Shown: positions 7,518-16,499 of the stretch, in pieces
Layout of the letters: each line of letters starts with the position of its first letter
Numbering within the stretch: the first letter of the stretch is position 1
Assembly (NCBI RefSeq): GCF_014207635.1
Contig: NZ_JACHIE010000009.1
Span: 1-64,000, forward strand
Reading direction: 5' to 3'
DNA: 64,000 bases
Source of the DNA: Acetobacter lovaniensis
Lineage (GTDB): Bacteria; Pseudomonadota; Alphaproteobacteria; Acetobacterales; Acetobacteraceae
Program-made: the position numbers and the translations under genes
The notes under the pieces: generated by a model
What the model was told of the DNA's origin: nothing
Databases searched by the model: none
The model's input: the letters and a program-made list of their open reading frames with translations, nothing else

Positions 7518-8720
7518 TCAGGACGCACGCTCCATCAGCCTGCGGGCCTTCTCCTCCAGATCCAGCCGCGTGTCCTGATTGGCCTTTGTCCGCGCCAGCG
7601 CCGTGATCCCCTGCACGAAATCGAACACGCTCTCCGGCTTGCGCCCTTCCTCATGCAGCACGGTTTCGATGATCTTCGTTGTCTCTGGCTTCGAGAACCC
7701 GCGACGACGCAGGAAACTTTCGCGGTCCTCGTCGGTTTTCGCCACCAGCGCCTTGCGCGAGGCCTGAATGCCCGAGACGAACGAGGCCGGGCTGGCTGTG
7801 GCGAAGTTCCGTAGCGCCGGTGTCGCCTGATGCACGAAGCGTGAGGCTGCAAACTTGCTATGCCGGATCGTGATCTGTTCGAAATTTTCGACGCCCCACA
7901 ACATACGATTTTGACACGCTCCGCGCAGGTAGAATGACGCAATGCCGAGGCTCTTGCTGCCGACTTCTGAATTCCATGCATAGAAACCCCGGAAATAGAG
8001 ATCGGGCTCACCATTGGGCAGGCGTCCCGCCTCAATCGGGTGTGTATCGTCGACGAGAAACAGGAACACATCGCGATCCGATGCGTAGAGCGTCGTGGTT
8101 TCCTTCGTAATGTCCACATAGGGGTTATGGGTCATGGTGGCCCAGTCGATCACACCGGGCACCTTCCAGTTGGTATCGCCGGTGCCATCACCGGCGATCT
8201 TGCGCACCGCGCCCACCAGTTCATGGTCCCAGATACGACCGTAATCGGGACCAGTTAAAGCACGCAGTTCGACGCGCCCGTCCTCGGTTTCCAGCGTCTT
8301 GACCAGTTCGGCCCGGTGCGACAGCAACCCGTGCTGCAGGTTGATTGCCGCCAGCGGAGCCGGAAGATTGCGCAGGTACGACGAGGGGGCACCAACCAGG
8401 CTGCACATCTGGCCAAAGGACCAGTGTGTGGGAGCAATCGGGTCATTCTGCCCCGGCACGGTCAGGGTCAGGCGCTCGGCATTGTCGCGGCTCGCCTCCA
8501 CTCGGATGGCGCGGCTTTCTACCGTGCGGGCCGTAGCCCGATCCGCACGCGCCAGCGTGGCGGCATGCAGCTCGGACAGCGAGAGATACCGCTCATCATC
8601 GGGGCGCGAGAACCATTCGGACGAGACGCGGGCACTACGCTTCCCGCGCGAAGGATCGATCCGGAAGCCGCCGGACGCCGCACCACGGAACGCAGGGGGC
8701 AGGATGGTGGTTGTAGTCAT
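7518..8720 (-). CDS. DUF932 domain protein
   Basis: A 400-residue protein whose start at 8720 is fixed by an AGGAG six to seven bases upstream; the open extension to 8846 is non-coding in character. The DUF932 core spans most of the chain: WSFGQMCSLVGAPSSYLRNL, ELRALTGPDYGRIWDHELVG, FLFLVDDTHPIEAG, YAWNSEVGSKSLGIASFYLR and GACQNRMLWGVENFEQITIR. Phage and plasmid proteins of this family have been linked to recombination or DNA protection, but no activity is firmly established. It sits in the standard island backbone with ParB-like, Toprim and DUF2493 genes. Confidence 0.9.
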   Translation of the reverse strand: MTTTTILPPAFRGAASGGFRIDPSRGKRSARVSSEWFSRPDDERYLSLSELHAATLARADRATARTVESRAIRVEASRDNAERLTLTVPGQNDPIAPTHWSFGQMCSLVGAPSSYLRNLPAPLAAINLQHGLLSHRAELVKTLETEDGRVELRALTGPDYGRIWDHELVGAVRKIAGDGTGDTNWKVPGVIDWATMTHNPYVDITKETTTLYASDRDVFLFLVDDTHPIEAGRLPNGEPDLYFRGFYAWNSEVGSKSLGIASFYLRGACQNRMLWGVENFEQITIRHSKFAASRFVHQATPALRNFATASPASFVSGIQASRKALVAKTDEDRESFLRRRGFSKPETTKIIETVLHEEGRKPESVFDFVQGITALARTKANQDTRLDLEEKARRLMERAS

Positions 8721-8970
8721 GGAAAACTCTCCTCTGATGCCGGTTATTCGGCACAGAAGGCGAAGCCACCCTCTTCCTCTGATCACCACTTCCCACGCGG
8801 GATCCCATCCAACCGCAGAAACACCTGGCCCCTCATTCCGGAACACGGCGTCCCCGTCACCTACCGGAAATCACGACTGCAATGGGGGGGGGAGCAGAAT
8901 GTCCGCTGCTGAACGTGAGTTGCAGATTACGGACATTCTCTTCAAAGGCAGTTCCGAAAAAAAGTAATGT

Positions 8971-9507
8971 TCATAGTTTGGATGATTTTGTTACCGTTGA
9001 GCTTCGAGCTGCCGAAACCAACCCGTCCAGCCATTCCTGATGGCCATTGATCATCGGATTGGGACGCGTCGTTGCCAGTGTTTTGGCCGGTTCCCCATTC
9101 TGGGTTTCCTGCGTAAGAATTCTGACGCGTCCTTCCGGCAGATCTTCAATCAGCCAAGCATGGTGAACGTCAAGCCTCTCAGCTGAGCCTTCCTCGCCAG
9201 CCCATCCATGCCATGCCACCCGGCCTGGCTGGCCCGAAGCTGGAGGAACATATTCCGTGACTTCGGCCTCAACAGGAAAGCCAAACGTCTCAAAATAAAA
9301 CCGCACTCCCTGCGCCAGTTCAGGACCTTTATCATCATAAAAGCGAGGGTTGGCGGAATTGGCATAATAGGTTGGCCATTTCGCCGGATGACTGAGTAAC
9401 GGCCAGATTTCAGTAGTTGTCAGGCCTGCCACAATCATCTCATTCGAAGCGAAATTATCCGCGAAGCCCGGGATATAGCCCGGAGGCCAGAAGATTTCGT
9501 TTGCCAT
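8971..9507 (-). CDS. SRPBCC (START-like) domain protein
   Basis: A 178-residue protein starting at the ATG at 9507, preceded by GGAGA. The sequence has the layout of a helix-grip SRPBCC fold: TTTEIWPLLSHPAKWPTYYA near the N-terminus, central strands (VRFYFETFGFPVEAEVTEYV, GRVAWHGWAGEEGSAERLDV) and a long C-terminal helix ending in WLDGLVSAAR. These proteins bind hydrophobic ligands; some act in polyketide or aromatic metabolism or are general stress proteins. It lies downstream of the oxidoreductase operon on the same strand, separated by a strong inverted repeat, so it may be a separately controlled member of the cassette. Confidence 0.75.
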   Translation of the reverse strand: MANEIFWPPGYIPGFADNFASNEMIVAGLTTTEIWPLLSHPAKWPTYYANSANPRFYDDKGPELAQGVRFYFETFGFPVEAEVTEYVPPASGQPGRVAWHGWAGEEGSAERLDVHHAWLIEDLPEGRVRILTQETQNGEPAKTLATTRPNPMINGHQEWLDGLVSAARSSTVTKSSKL

Positions 9508-9570
9508 TGAGATTTTCTCCTCTGCTGAAAGCTGAGCTGTTTGATAATTCGCCCAAGATATAAATGCCAA

Positions 9571-9602
9571 TCATGAGTTATGATAAGAGTCATAACTCAT
9601 GA
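9571..9602. promoter_or_regulatory. 13-bp perfect inverted repeat upstream of SRPBCC gene
   Basis: Arms TCATGAGTTATGA (9571-9583) and TCATAACTCATGA (9590-9602) are exact reverse complements around TAAGAG. It lies 64 bp upstream of the SRPBCC start. With no adjacent T-run it is more like an operator for a dimeric regulator than a terminator. Confidence 0.5.
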
Positions 9603-9619
9603 AAATATTAGAAATAAAT

Positions 9620-10729
9620 CTACTCCGACGCCGCCGGTCGATAGCGTTCCAGCCAGTGCGCATAAGACGGCGGTAAAACCCAGGACGGCCGATCAAGACC
9701 AAGTTTCAATGCCGCCACGTAGGGCCAGTGCGGATCAGCAAGCTGTGCCCGTCCCACCATCACCAGATCCATCTGCTTCTTTTCCACGACCCCATTGGCT
9801 AGAAGCGGCGTATCGATCCCCCAGGACGACGCCACGGGCAGGCCCGTCTCACGATTGACCCGCTCGGCAATCGGCGCCAGAAATGCCGGACCCCACGGAA
9901 TTTGTGCATCCGGCGTTGAGAAGCCGACGCTGACATTGAGCATGTCCAGTCCCTCCGCCTTGAACTGGCGGGTCAGGGTGATGGCTTCTTCAAGCGTCTC
10001 CTCATCCCGTCCGTCGAACTCAATGACTCCGAAGCGGGCCGTCAGGGGAAAAGTTTCAGGCCACACCTTGCGGACCGCACGGAGCGTTTCCAGAAGAAAA
10101 CGGCTCCGTCCCGTCAGATCGCCGCCATACTCGTCTGTACGATGATTGGCATGAACCGAGAAAAAGCTTTGCGCGAGATAGCCATGGGCGAAATGCAGTT
10201 CGAGCCATTCGAACCCCGCCTCCACGGCCCGTCGCGTCGCGGCGACAAAGTCGGCCTGCACCCGCGCGATGTCCTCACGCGTCATTTCCCGCGGCACCTG
10301 GGGCAGGTTCGCGCCATAAGCGATGGCGGACGGCGAAATCGTCTCCCACCCGCGCGGGTCGCCCTCGGCAATATGGTCGTCACCCTCCCACGGTCGGTTG
10401 GCGCTCGCCTTCCGGCCTGCATGAGCAAGCTGAATCCCTGCGACGGCACCAGCGGCCTTGATCTCACGCGCAACAGCCGCCATGCCCGCGATATGCCGGT
10501 CATCCCATAACCCTGCACATCCGGGCGTGATCCGCCCTTCAGGAGAGACGGCCGTCGCTTCCACGATAACAAGACTGGAACCGCCGCGGGCAAGGCCTGC
10601 GTAATGGGCTGCGTGCCAATCGGTTGTGAAGCCGTCAACGGCGGTATACTGGCACATGGGCGGAACAACGATGCGATTTCGTAGTTGCGTGTTCTTTAGG
10701 GCGAAGGGCGTAAAGAGAGCGGGGGTCAT
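9620..10729 (-). CDS. Old yellow enzyme family NAD(P)H:flavin oxidoreductase (YqjM/XenA type)
   Basis: A 369-residue (beta/alpha)8 FMN enzyme of the thermophilic-like OYE class. Visible features are the N-terminal LFTPFALKNTQLRNRIVVPP followed by PMCQY with the class-specific active-site Cys, GIQLAHAGRKAS, the paired His of LELHFAHGYLAQSF, the TARFGVIEFDGRDEE segment and the C-terminal MVGRAQLADPHWPYVAA that closes the FMN phosphate site. Family members reduce activated C=C bonds, nitro compounds and quinones with NAD(P)H. It is the last gene of a minus-strand operon with an MDR dehydrogenase (1 bp gap) and a DJ-1/PfpI protein, opposite a LysR regulator. This suggests detoxification of electrophiles. 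Confidence 0.9.
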   Translation of the reverse strand: MTPALFTPFALKNTQLRNRIVVPPMCQYTAVDGFTTDWHAAHYAGLARGGSSLVIVEATAVSPEGRITPGCAGLWDDRHIAGMAAVAREIKAAGAVAGIQLAHAGRKASANRPWEGDDHIAEGDPRGWETISPSAIAYGANLPQVPREMTREDIARVQADFVAATRRAVEAGFEWLELHFAHGYLAQSFFSVHANHRTDEYGGDLTGRSRFLLETLRAVRKVWPETFPLTARFGVIEFDGRDEETLEEAITLTRQFKAEGLDMLNVSVGFSTPDAQIPWGPAFLAPIAERVNRETGLPVASSWGIDTPLLANGVVEKKQMDLVMVGRAQLADPHWPYVAALKLGLDRPSWVLPPSYAHWLERYRPAASE

Positions 10730-10730
10730 G

Positions 10731-11744
10731 TCATGCTTCCTTAACGGATGTGACGCGGATCAGCGCCTTGCCGGAAAACTGTCGATGTTCGAGGTCATTC
10801 AGAAATGTCGGGAGATCCCTGAAGTCGCGAATGACGCTCTCTTCAGGAACGAGAGTCTGCTCCGCCAGACAGGCCAGAACACGATGTCCGGCCGTCGTAA
10901 GGTCGCGCCAGTCGGCATCGTCGCCATACTGATGCAGCGCACCGAGAGCGACTTCGTGAACTGAAATACAGCGGGTGAACGGGGGATCGGGCCATTCCGT
11001 CAGTCGGTTCTGGATGCATACGATATGCCCGTTCGCCTTCAGTGCGGGAGCCAGGGCGGCCGCATGATCCGCGCTCACGCAGTCGATCACTGCGTGGAAA
11101 CGGTTTTGCAGTGTGTCGGGTAGCGCTTCGCCGGTTTTCAGAGGCCCTACAACGCAATCCTGCACGCCCATGGCCCGTAGCCGTGTCCAGTGCCGCTCAT
11201 TGCACATCGCCGTCACGGCAAAACCCCGGTCCACGGCAAGCTGGGCGAGATAATTGCCCACACCGCCTCCTGCACCTGCGATCAGCAGCGTGTCTCCTGT
11301 CCGACTTGGCAGTTTGGCCAGTGCCAGCCACGCCGTCAGCGCAGGACAGGGCACGCCGGCCGCCGTCTCGAAATCCAGCGTTGAAGGCAGGTCGATCAGC
11401 GCTCGAAGGCCGACAGGCGTATATTCGGCGAAACTGCCGGGGCGCATCAGGCTCTGGTGATACGCCACGCGCCGCCCCAGCCACTCGGCTCCGACATCCC
11501 GCCCGACCGCCACCACGATGCCCGCGCCATCGACACCGGGGACCTGACCCGGCCCCCACAGCGCCAGACGCGCACCGAGGGCTTTCCAGTCAACCGGGTT
11601 CAGCCCGGCAACATGATTGCGCACCAGCACTTCATCGGGCTGAAGCACAGGGCGAGAAACACTCTTCAGCACGAGATCCAAGGCCGATGTTCCCTGCTCC
11701 CAGCACCAGGCCCGATAATGATCGGGAACCGCATAGTCTGTCAT
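10731..11744 (-). CDS. Medium-chain dehydrogenase/reductase, quinone-oxidoreductase-like
   Basis: A 337-residue MDR protein. The N-terminal GroES-like domain (PDEVLVRNHVAGLNPVDWKA, VPGVDGAGIVVAVGRDV) lacks the zinc-ligand Cys/His set, so it is probably a zinc-independent member. The nucleotide-binding domain shows AGAGGGVGNYLAQLAVDRGF. Such enzymes reduce quinones or enones with NADPH. Its start overlaps the stop of the upstream DJ-1/PfpI gene by four bases and its stop is one base from the OYE start, so the three are tightly coupled. The substrate is not evident. Confidence 0.85.
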   Translation of the reverse strand: MTDYAVPDHYRAWCWEQGTSALDLVLKSVSRPVLQPDEVLVRNHVAGLNPVDWKALGARLALWGPGQVPGVDGAGIVVAVGRDVGAEWLGRRVAYHQSLMRPGSFAEYTPVGLRALIDLPSTLDFETAAGVPCPALTAWLALAKLPSRTGDTLLIAGAGGGVGNYLAQLAVDRGFAVTAMCNERHWTRLRAMGVQDCVVGPLKTGEALPDTLQNRFHAVIDCVSADHAAALAPALKANGHIVCIQNRLTEWPDPPFTRCISVHEVALGALHQYGDDADWRDLTTAGHRVLACLAEQTLVPEESVIRDFRDLPTFLNDLEHRQFSGKALIRVTSVKEA

Positions 11745-12454
11745 TTCGTATCCTTGCCTTCTGTGAGAACCGAGAGAACTTCCTGTGCAACCAGCGCGGA
11801 GGATTGCGGGTTCTGTCCCGTCACGAGCCGTCCGTCGCGGACCATGAACGGCTTGAAGTTCTCGCCCTTCTCATAAATCGCGCCCTCGTGGCGGAGCCGG
11901 GTTTCCAGCAGGAACGGAACGGTTTTTGTCAGGCCGGCGGCTTCTTCCTCACTGTCCGAGAAAGCGCTGATCTTCTTGCCTTTCACGAACGGGGTTCCAT
12001 CGGGGTTACGAACTCCGGTCAGACTTGCCGGCCCGTGACAGACGAACGCAACAACCTTGCCGTCCGACCAAGCGCGCAGGATCAGACTCTGAAGCGGTGT
12101 GCTGTTGGGCATGTCCCACATCACACCGTGGCCGCCGGGAATAAAAACGGCGTCATACCCATCTACGGAAACACTGGTGATTTTGCGTGAGTGCTCCAGA
12201 TCATCCATGGCAGGACGATCTTTCAGAAAGCGCTGCACGCTCTCGGGATCTTTGTCGCTATGCTGGACGGAGCGTGGATCGACCGGGATTTTCCCGCCTT
12301 CAATCGATGCGATATCGACCTGCGCACCCGCATCCCGAAAGACATAATAGGGTGTGGTCAGTTCCTCGAACCAGACGCCGGTCTGATGACCGGAAGCGCC
12401 CAGGGCCGCGTGAGAGGTCACGACCATCAGTATCTTGAACAGAGGGTGAGGCAT
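11741..12454 (-). CDS. DJ-1/PfpI family protein (Hsp31-like)
   Basis: A 237-residue protein with start at 12454 behind a GAGGA site. It matches the larger Hsp31/glyoxalase III-like branch of the type 1 glutamine-amidotransferase fold: KILMVVTSHAALGASGHQTG, TGVWFEELTTPYYVFRDAGA, the acidic FIPGGHGVMWDMPN segment, and the nucleophile elbow VAFVCHGPASL with the catalytic Cys and His. Members remove reactive carbonyls such as methylglyoxal or act as holdases. As the first gene of the operon with MDR and OYE reductases it supports a reactive-electrophile response. The divergent LysR gene is the likely controller. Confidence 0.85.
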   Translation of the reverse strand: MPHPLFKILMVVTSHAALGASGHQTGVWFEELTTPYYVFRDAGAQVDIASIEGGKIPVDPRSVQHSDKDPESVQRFLKDRPAMDDLEHSRKITSVSVDGYDAVFIPGGHGVMWDMPNSTPLQSLILRAWSDGKVVAFVCHGPASLTGVRNPDGTPFVKGKKISAFSDSEEEAAGLTKTVPFLLETRLRHEGAIYEKGENFKPFMVRDGRLVTGQNPQSSALVAQEVLSVLTEGKDTK

Positions 12455-12529
12455 GGCAGTTATCCTCGCAGGAATCATGAGTTGCGTCAGGATGGCATTG
12501 CCCTCAGAATAAATCCAATAGACACAGAA

Positions 12530-12542
12530 TATGGGCCCCATA
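12530..12542. promoter_or_regulatory. LysR-type T-N11-A box in divergent promoter
   Basis: TATGGG-C-CCCATA is a perfect palindrome with the 13-bp T-N11-A layout of LysR-type binding sites. It lies between the divergent DJ-1/PfpI and LysR genes and ends just ahead of the preferred LysR start at 12546. Confidence 0.6.
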
Positions 12543-12545
12543 AAC

Positions 12546-13463
12546 ATGGGTGATATCAGGACCCTCGATCTCAACCTGCTCCGCGCGCTCGACATGCTGC
12601 TTGAGGAAGGCAGCGTGACACGGGCGGCCGAGCGGCTCGGCGTGACACAGCCAGCGGTCAGCAACATGCTGACGCGTCTTAGGGAGAATTTTGGCGATCC
12701 GCTGCTGGTCAGAACACAGCGCGGCATGACGCCCACAACGCGCGCGCGCGATCTTGTCGCGCCGCTCAAGCGCATCTTGTGCGAGATCGGAACACTCTGT
12801 CAGCCAGACGCCTTCGACCCGGTTTCGGCGTCATTTACGGTTTCGATTGCCGCCACAGATTATGCGCTTCAGGTTGTGCTGCTGCCGTTCATCGCTCGGT
12901 TGCGACAGGAGGCGCCTGGAATCACGCTTGCGGTTTATCCGCTTGATGATGCCCGGCTTCAGGAGCAGTTGGAGAAAGGTCAGCTCGACATGGCGCTGAT
13001 CACCCCCGAGACTTGCCCGCCCGACCTGCTGTCATCAAAGCTGTTTCATGAAGAGTATATCTGCGCGGCGCGGAAGAACCATCCGACCGCGGGCATGCAC
13101 ATGACGCTGGATCAGTATTGCGCGGCCGGTCATATCATCGTCTCGTATGAAGGCGGGCGGTTCTGCGGCGCGACAGACAGGCAACTCAAAACACTTGGAC
13201 GTAGGCGTCATGTCGCCCTGTCCGTGCCAAATTTTCTGGCACTCCCTGATCTTCTTCTGAAGACGGACCTGATCACGATGGCCCCACGTAGACTTTTACA
13301 CGGGAGGAGGGATCTTGTACTGTTCAGTCCACCCAGTCCCCTGACTGTGCCGGGCTTTGACAAGATTCTTGCCTGGCACTGCCGTACCGGGAGCGACCCC
13401 CGTTATCAGTGGTTACGTAGTAAAGTAGCAGACATCACCAAATGCGTTTCAGAGCATGTTTGA
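12546..13463 (+). CDS. LysR-family transcriptional regulator
   Basis: A 305-residue LTTR. Residues 1-65 hold the winged helix-turn-helix (LDLNLLRALDMLLEEGSVTR, AAERLGVTQPAVSNMLTRLR) in the NodD/PcpR-like style. The rest is a periplasmic-binding-like effector domain (FTVSIAATDYALQVVLLPFI, LDMALITPE, SYEGGRFCGATDRQL). A longer start at 12531 exists, but a T-N11-A palindrome overlaps it, so the ATG at 12546 is preferred; neither has a clear Shine-Dalgarno. It is transcribed away from the DJ-1/MDR/OYE operon and probably activates it. The effector is unknown. Confidence 0.85.
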   Translation: MGDIRTLDLNLLRALDMLLEEGSVTRAAERLGVTQPAVSNMLTRLRENFGDPLLVRTQRGMTPTTRARDLVAPLKRILCEIGTLCQPDAFDPVSASFTVSIAATDYALQVVLLPFIARLRQEAPGITLAVYPLDDARLQEQLEKGQLDMALITPETCPPDLLSSKLFHEEYICAARKNHPTAGMHMTLDQYCAAGHIIVSYEGGRFCGATDRQLKTLGRRRHVALSVPNFLALPDLLLKTDLITMAPRRLLHGRRDLVLFSPPSPLTVPGFDKILAWHCRTGSDPRYQWLRSKVADITKCVSEHV

Positions 13464-13621
13464 CGAGACTTGATGTCTGCTAAACGGAAAATTATTTGGG
13501 TATTTTCATGGCCGAGATGAGGCGACAACCGACATTACAATGAAGGACGCGGGACGGAGATCGTCCCTACGTCGCAAAGCCAGACTGGCAACTCGCACCG
13601 ACCTGGTTCATTGTTTATGTA

Positions 13622-14344
13622 ATGAATCCGTTTCGTTCGCCCGACACCGACCTCCCCCTGTCGCATGCCCTCATCCTGAAGGCCGCGCTGCTGACGATCG
13701 GCTATATTGAGGAAAACGGCCCGATCGGCCTCACGCCCACCAAGGCGCTCAAGCGCTATTTTGTCGCGTGGGCCGCCGAGGCATTTGACTGGCCAGCCTA
13801 TACGGTCGAAGACCTCTACGCCGTTAACAAAGTCCTCAATGAACACGATTTCCCGCCGCTGGTGATCCTGCATGAGGTTCTGCTCAGTGCGAAGCTCGCA
13901 CGGCATTTCAAGGGAACCCTGCGGCTGACCGACCTGGCGAGAAAACTCAGATCGGAGCCTGCCCGGCTCTGGATGCTGTTAACGACCCATCTCCTCTTTG
14001 TCGTTGACCACAGTCCTTACACCCGAAGCGATGAGCCGCTGTTCGGCAACTGGGATATCTTTCTCAACGTCATCAATATCGAAGCCCAGGCTGCCGTCAC
14101 CGAAGAGCGACTATGTTCGGTTCTCTACGGGGGTGAAGAGGAGGAGATCCGTCACCGGGATTTCAAGCTGACCGCCAGTCTGTACGTCCATGTCCTGCGT
14201 CCACTGTGCTGGGCAGGACTGCTCAACGAGCACCGAACCGGTACCGGCCTCAACAGGCGGGATTTCTATACCAAAACACCCTTATGGACAGCGGCCCTCA
14301 GGCTTGAAACGGATCGACACCTGCAGCCGGTGACCCGTCACTGA
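13622..14344 (+). CDS. Conserved hypothetical protein, 240 residues
   Basis: A soluble, mostly helical protein with no domain I can name with confidence. Notable stretches are ILKAALLTIGYIEENGPIGL, ALKRYFVAWAAEAFDWPAYT, DLYAVNKVLNEHDFPPLVIL and a C-terminal GLNRRDFYTKTPLWTAALRL. The middle (LRLTDLARKLRSEPARLWML) looks like a winged-helix element, so DNA or RNA binding is possible. It is the only rightward gene between the LysR cassette and the ParB-like gene, and converges on the latter with a terminator between them. Confidence 0.6.
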   Translation: MNPFRSPDTDLPLSHALILKAALLTIGYIEENGPIGLTPTKALKRYFVAWAAEAFDWPAYTVEDLYAVNKVLNEHDFPPLVILHEVLLSAKLARHFKGTLRLTDLARKLRSEPARLWMLLTTHLLFVVDHSPYTRSDEPLFGNWDIFLNVINIEAQAAVTEERLCSVLYGGEEEEIRHRDFKLTASLYVHVLRPLCWAGLLNEHRTGTGLNRRDFYTKTPLWTAALRLETDRHLQPVTRH

Positions 14345-14392
14345 CCACCGTCGACAGCCATTCCGGCGTGATGTCGTCGTTCCCATATAAAA

Positions 14393-14419
14393 GGCGCCTT
14401 CCGGAGACCGAAAGGCGCC
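14393..14419 (-). terminator. Intrinsic terminator after ParB-like gene
   Basis: GGCGCCTT and AAGGCGCC form a strong stem, extended by further CCG/CGG pairing, and are followed on the minus strand by four T (14392-14389). It lies between the convergent 240-residue gene and the ParB-like gene and could serve both. Confidence 0.65.
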
Positions 14420-14441
14420 AATACCAGTCAGCGGGCTGACA

Positions 14442-16499
14442 TCACTCGGCCGCCACCGCGTCCGGGCTATCGGGCATATGAGCTACCCCTGCTCCCCCTT
14501 CACTTCGCTCCGCCACGTTCCTCGTCCGCAATGCCTCGGGCAGCCATCCGGAGCCCTCCAGCAGCCGCTCAGCCGCTTGCGCCATGTCACCCTTCTTCAT
14601 ATGGGCGATACGCTCTGCCGCCTCGGCTCCCCGCGCCTCGCGCACGGCTTCGAGGATGCGGGCCTTGGTGACGCGGCCGAGATAGTTCTCCACCGTTGGC
14701 TGCCAGCCTGCTTCGGCCAGATCGAGCGCGAGCGCAGTGGCGAGACGGCCTGCTCGCGCAAGCCGCTCCCTGACGCTGCGTGCCAGAGACGGACCATGAG
14801 ACGATTCATGCAGCGCGTTGATCCCGAAAGACAGGCAATGCGCTAGCAGGGCCAGACGGCTGGTGTCGTCCAGCCGGTCGAGCCACAGCCAGAGTGCAGC
14901 CTCGTCTTCCGGCAAATCGTGCTTCCAGCCCTCGTTGCGCTGGCGCAGCGCGTGGGCCGGCAGGCTGCCGGGCATGTCGGGGGAATGGACCTGCAGCGGG
15001 ATTTCCCGGACATAGGCTTCCAGGCAATCTGCGCCCGAAACCTGCCAGTACAGATCGCGTACCAGCGTGTGAAGCAGTTCGGTCAGCGCGACATGCGGAT
15101 TGCTGGCAAACGCATCCCGCAGGGCCAGTGTGCGCCAGGCCGTCAGTTCCGTCAGCAGGCGATCGGAAAGCGGTTTCAGTCCGTCTTCCTCCTCGGGGTC
15201 GGTATCGGGTGCGCCTTCCCTCCCATCCCCTTCGGCATCATCGCCATCGCCGCGGTGGTCAATGGCGTCGTCATATCTGTCTGATTCGTCCTGATCGACT
15301 TCGAGTTCGACCGGCATATCTTCCGGCCGGACGAAACCCCGTGCGACCAGCAGCGTGCCGTCTGTATCCAGGCTGACGAAGACACCGGCCCGGACCATGT
15401 CCGCCGGATCGAAGGAAACAGGGCGTTCTTCCAGCGCCTCGATAGCCTGCTCGATTTCACCCAGCCGCGTATCGACGTCCTCCGGGAACTCATCGGCCTG
15501 CGCGTATTCCGCCTCAATGGTTTCCTGCTCGCTGTGCAGAGCGGTCAGACGGCCCGCTTCTTCATCGGAAAGTTCAACGGTCGTCCCGTCGATCTCCGCG
15601 AACTGCCGTGTGTGTCCCCAGGGGAAGGACAGAGCCGTTTCGACCCATTTCCAGCCTTCGGCTCGGATATCCTCGGCCGCTGCCGCCAGTTTTTCCATCA
15701 CCAGCCGGTCGAGAAGAGTGGGATCGCCCAGCCAGCCGCCATCGTCGGCTTCGAACAGGTCACGCATGACGGGACCGCCAGCCGCAAGATAGGCGTCCAG
15801 CCCGACGAAGCTTACGCGGCGATCCGATGCGCGCACGGTTTTTTCCGTCAGCATGCGGCGGATCAGATAGGGCTCGCGGTTATGGCTCTGGGCAATAATC
15901 TCCCAGACCTGCTCCTGCCGCGCAGGATCGTCGCTGATCGAGAAGGCCATGAGCTGTTCCAGCTTCATGCCGTCCTGCTCGTAAATCTCGAGCAGTTTGT
16001 CGGACACGGTCATCAGGCGCAGGCGCTGTTTGACCACGGTGGGCACGACGAAGAACGCGGCGGCGATCTCGTCCTCGGACATGCCCTTCTCCAGCATGTC
16101 GCGAAAGGCACGAAACTGGTCCAGCGGATGCAGCGCCACGCGCTGCACGTTCTCGGCCAGGGAATCATCCTCGGCGAGAATGGCCGATCCGGCCTCGCGC
16201 ACGACACAGGGCACCGGGGCCGTTTTCGCCAGTTTCTTCTGCTTTACCAGCAGTTCGAGCGCGCGGAAGCGACGACCGCCGGCTGGCACTTCATAGGTGC
16301 CGGTTTCTGCCCCCTCGCCGTTCAGAACGGGCCGGACGTTCAGGCTCTGGAGCAGCCCACGACGTTCGATATCGCGGGCCAGCTCCTCGATCGACAGGCC
16401 GGCCTTCACACGCCGCACGTTGGACTGCGACAGCACCAGCCTGTTGAAAGGGATATCACGGGACGCATTGAGGGCGATTTTCTGGATGGCGCTCGCCAT
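14442..16499 (-). CDS. Large ParB-like DNA-binding protein of element backbone
   Basis: A 685-residue ParB/Srx-superfamily protein. Residues 15-130 hold the N-terminal CTP-binding-type region: IEELARDIERRGLLQSLNVR, the box GGRRFRALELL and DDSLAENVQRVALHPLDQF. A helix-turn-helix follows (MSEDEIAAAFFVVPTVVKQR). A very acidic linker (DQDESDRYDDAIDHRGDGDD) precedes a long helical C-terminus. It is more than twice the length of chromosomal ParB (303 residues at 46222-47133). This long form is standard beside DUF932 and Toprim genes on alphaproteobacterial elements and may act in maintenance, replication or regulation. No ParA partner is nearby. Confidence 0.85.
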   Translation of the reverse strand: MASAIQKIALNASRDIPFNRLVLSQSNVRRVKAGLSIEELARDIERRGLLQSLNVRPVLNGEGAETGTYEVPAGGRRFRALELLVKQKKLAKTAPVPCVVREAGSAILAEDDSLAENVQRVALHPLDQFRAFRDMLEKGMSEDEIAAAFFVVPTVVKQRLRLMTVSDKLLEIYEQDGMKLEQLMAFSISDDPARQEQVWEIIAQSHNREPYLIRRMLTEKTVRASDRRVSFVGLDAYLAAGGPVMRDLFEADDGGWLGDPTLLDRLVMEKLAAAAEDIRAEGWKWVETALSFPWGHTRQFAEIDGTTVELSDEEAGRLTALHSEQETIEAEYAQADEFPEDVDTRLGEIEQAIEALEERPVSFDPADMVRAGVFVSLDTDGTLLVARGFVRPEDMPVELEVDQDESDRYDDAIDHRGDGDDAEGDGREGAPDTDPEEEDGLKPLSDRLLTELTAWRTLALRDAFASNPHVALTELLHTLVRDLYWQVSGADCLEAYVREIPLQVHSPDMPGSLPAHALRQRNEGWKHDLPEDEAALWLWLDRLDDTSRLALLAHCLSFGINALHESSHGPSLARSVRERLARAGRLATALALDLAEAGWQPTVENYLGRVTKARILEAVREARGAEAAERIAHMKKGDMAQAAERLLEGSGWLPEALRTRNVAERSEGGAGVAHMPDSPDAVAAE

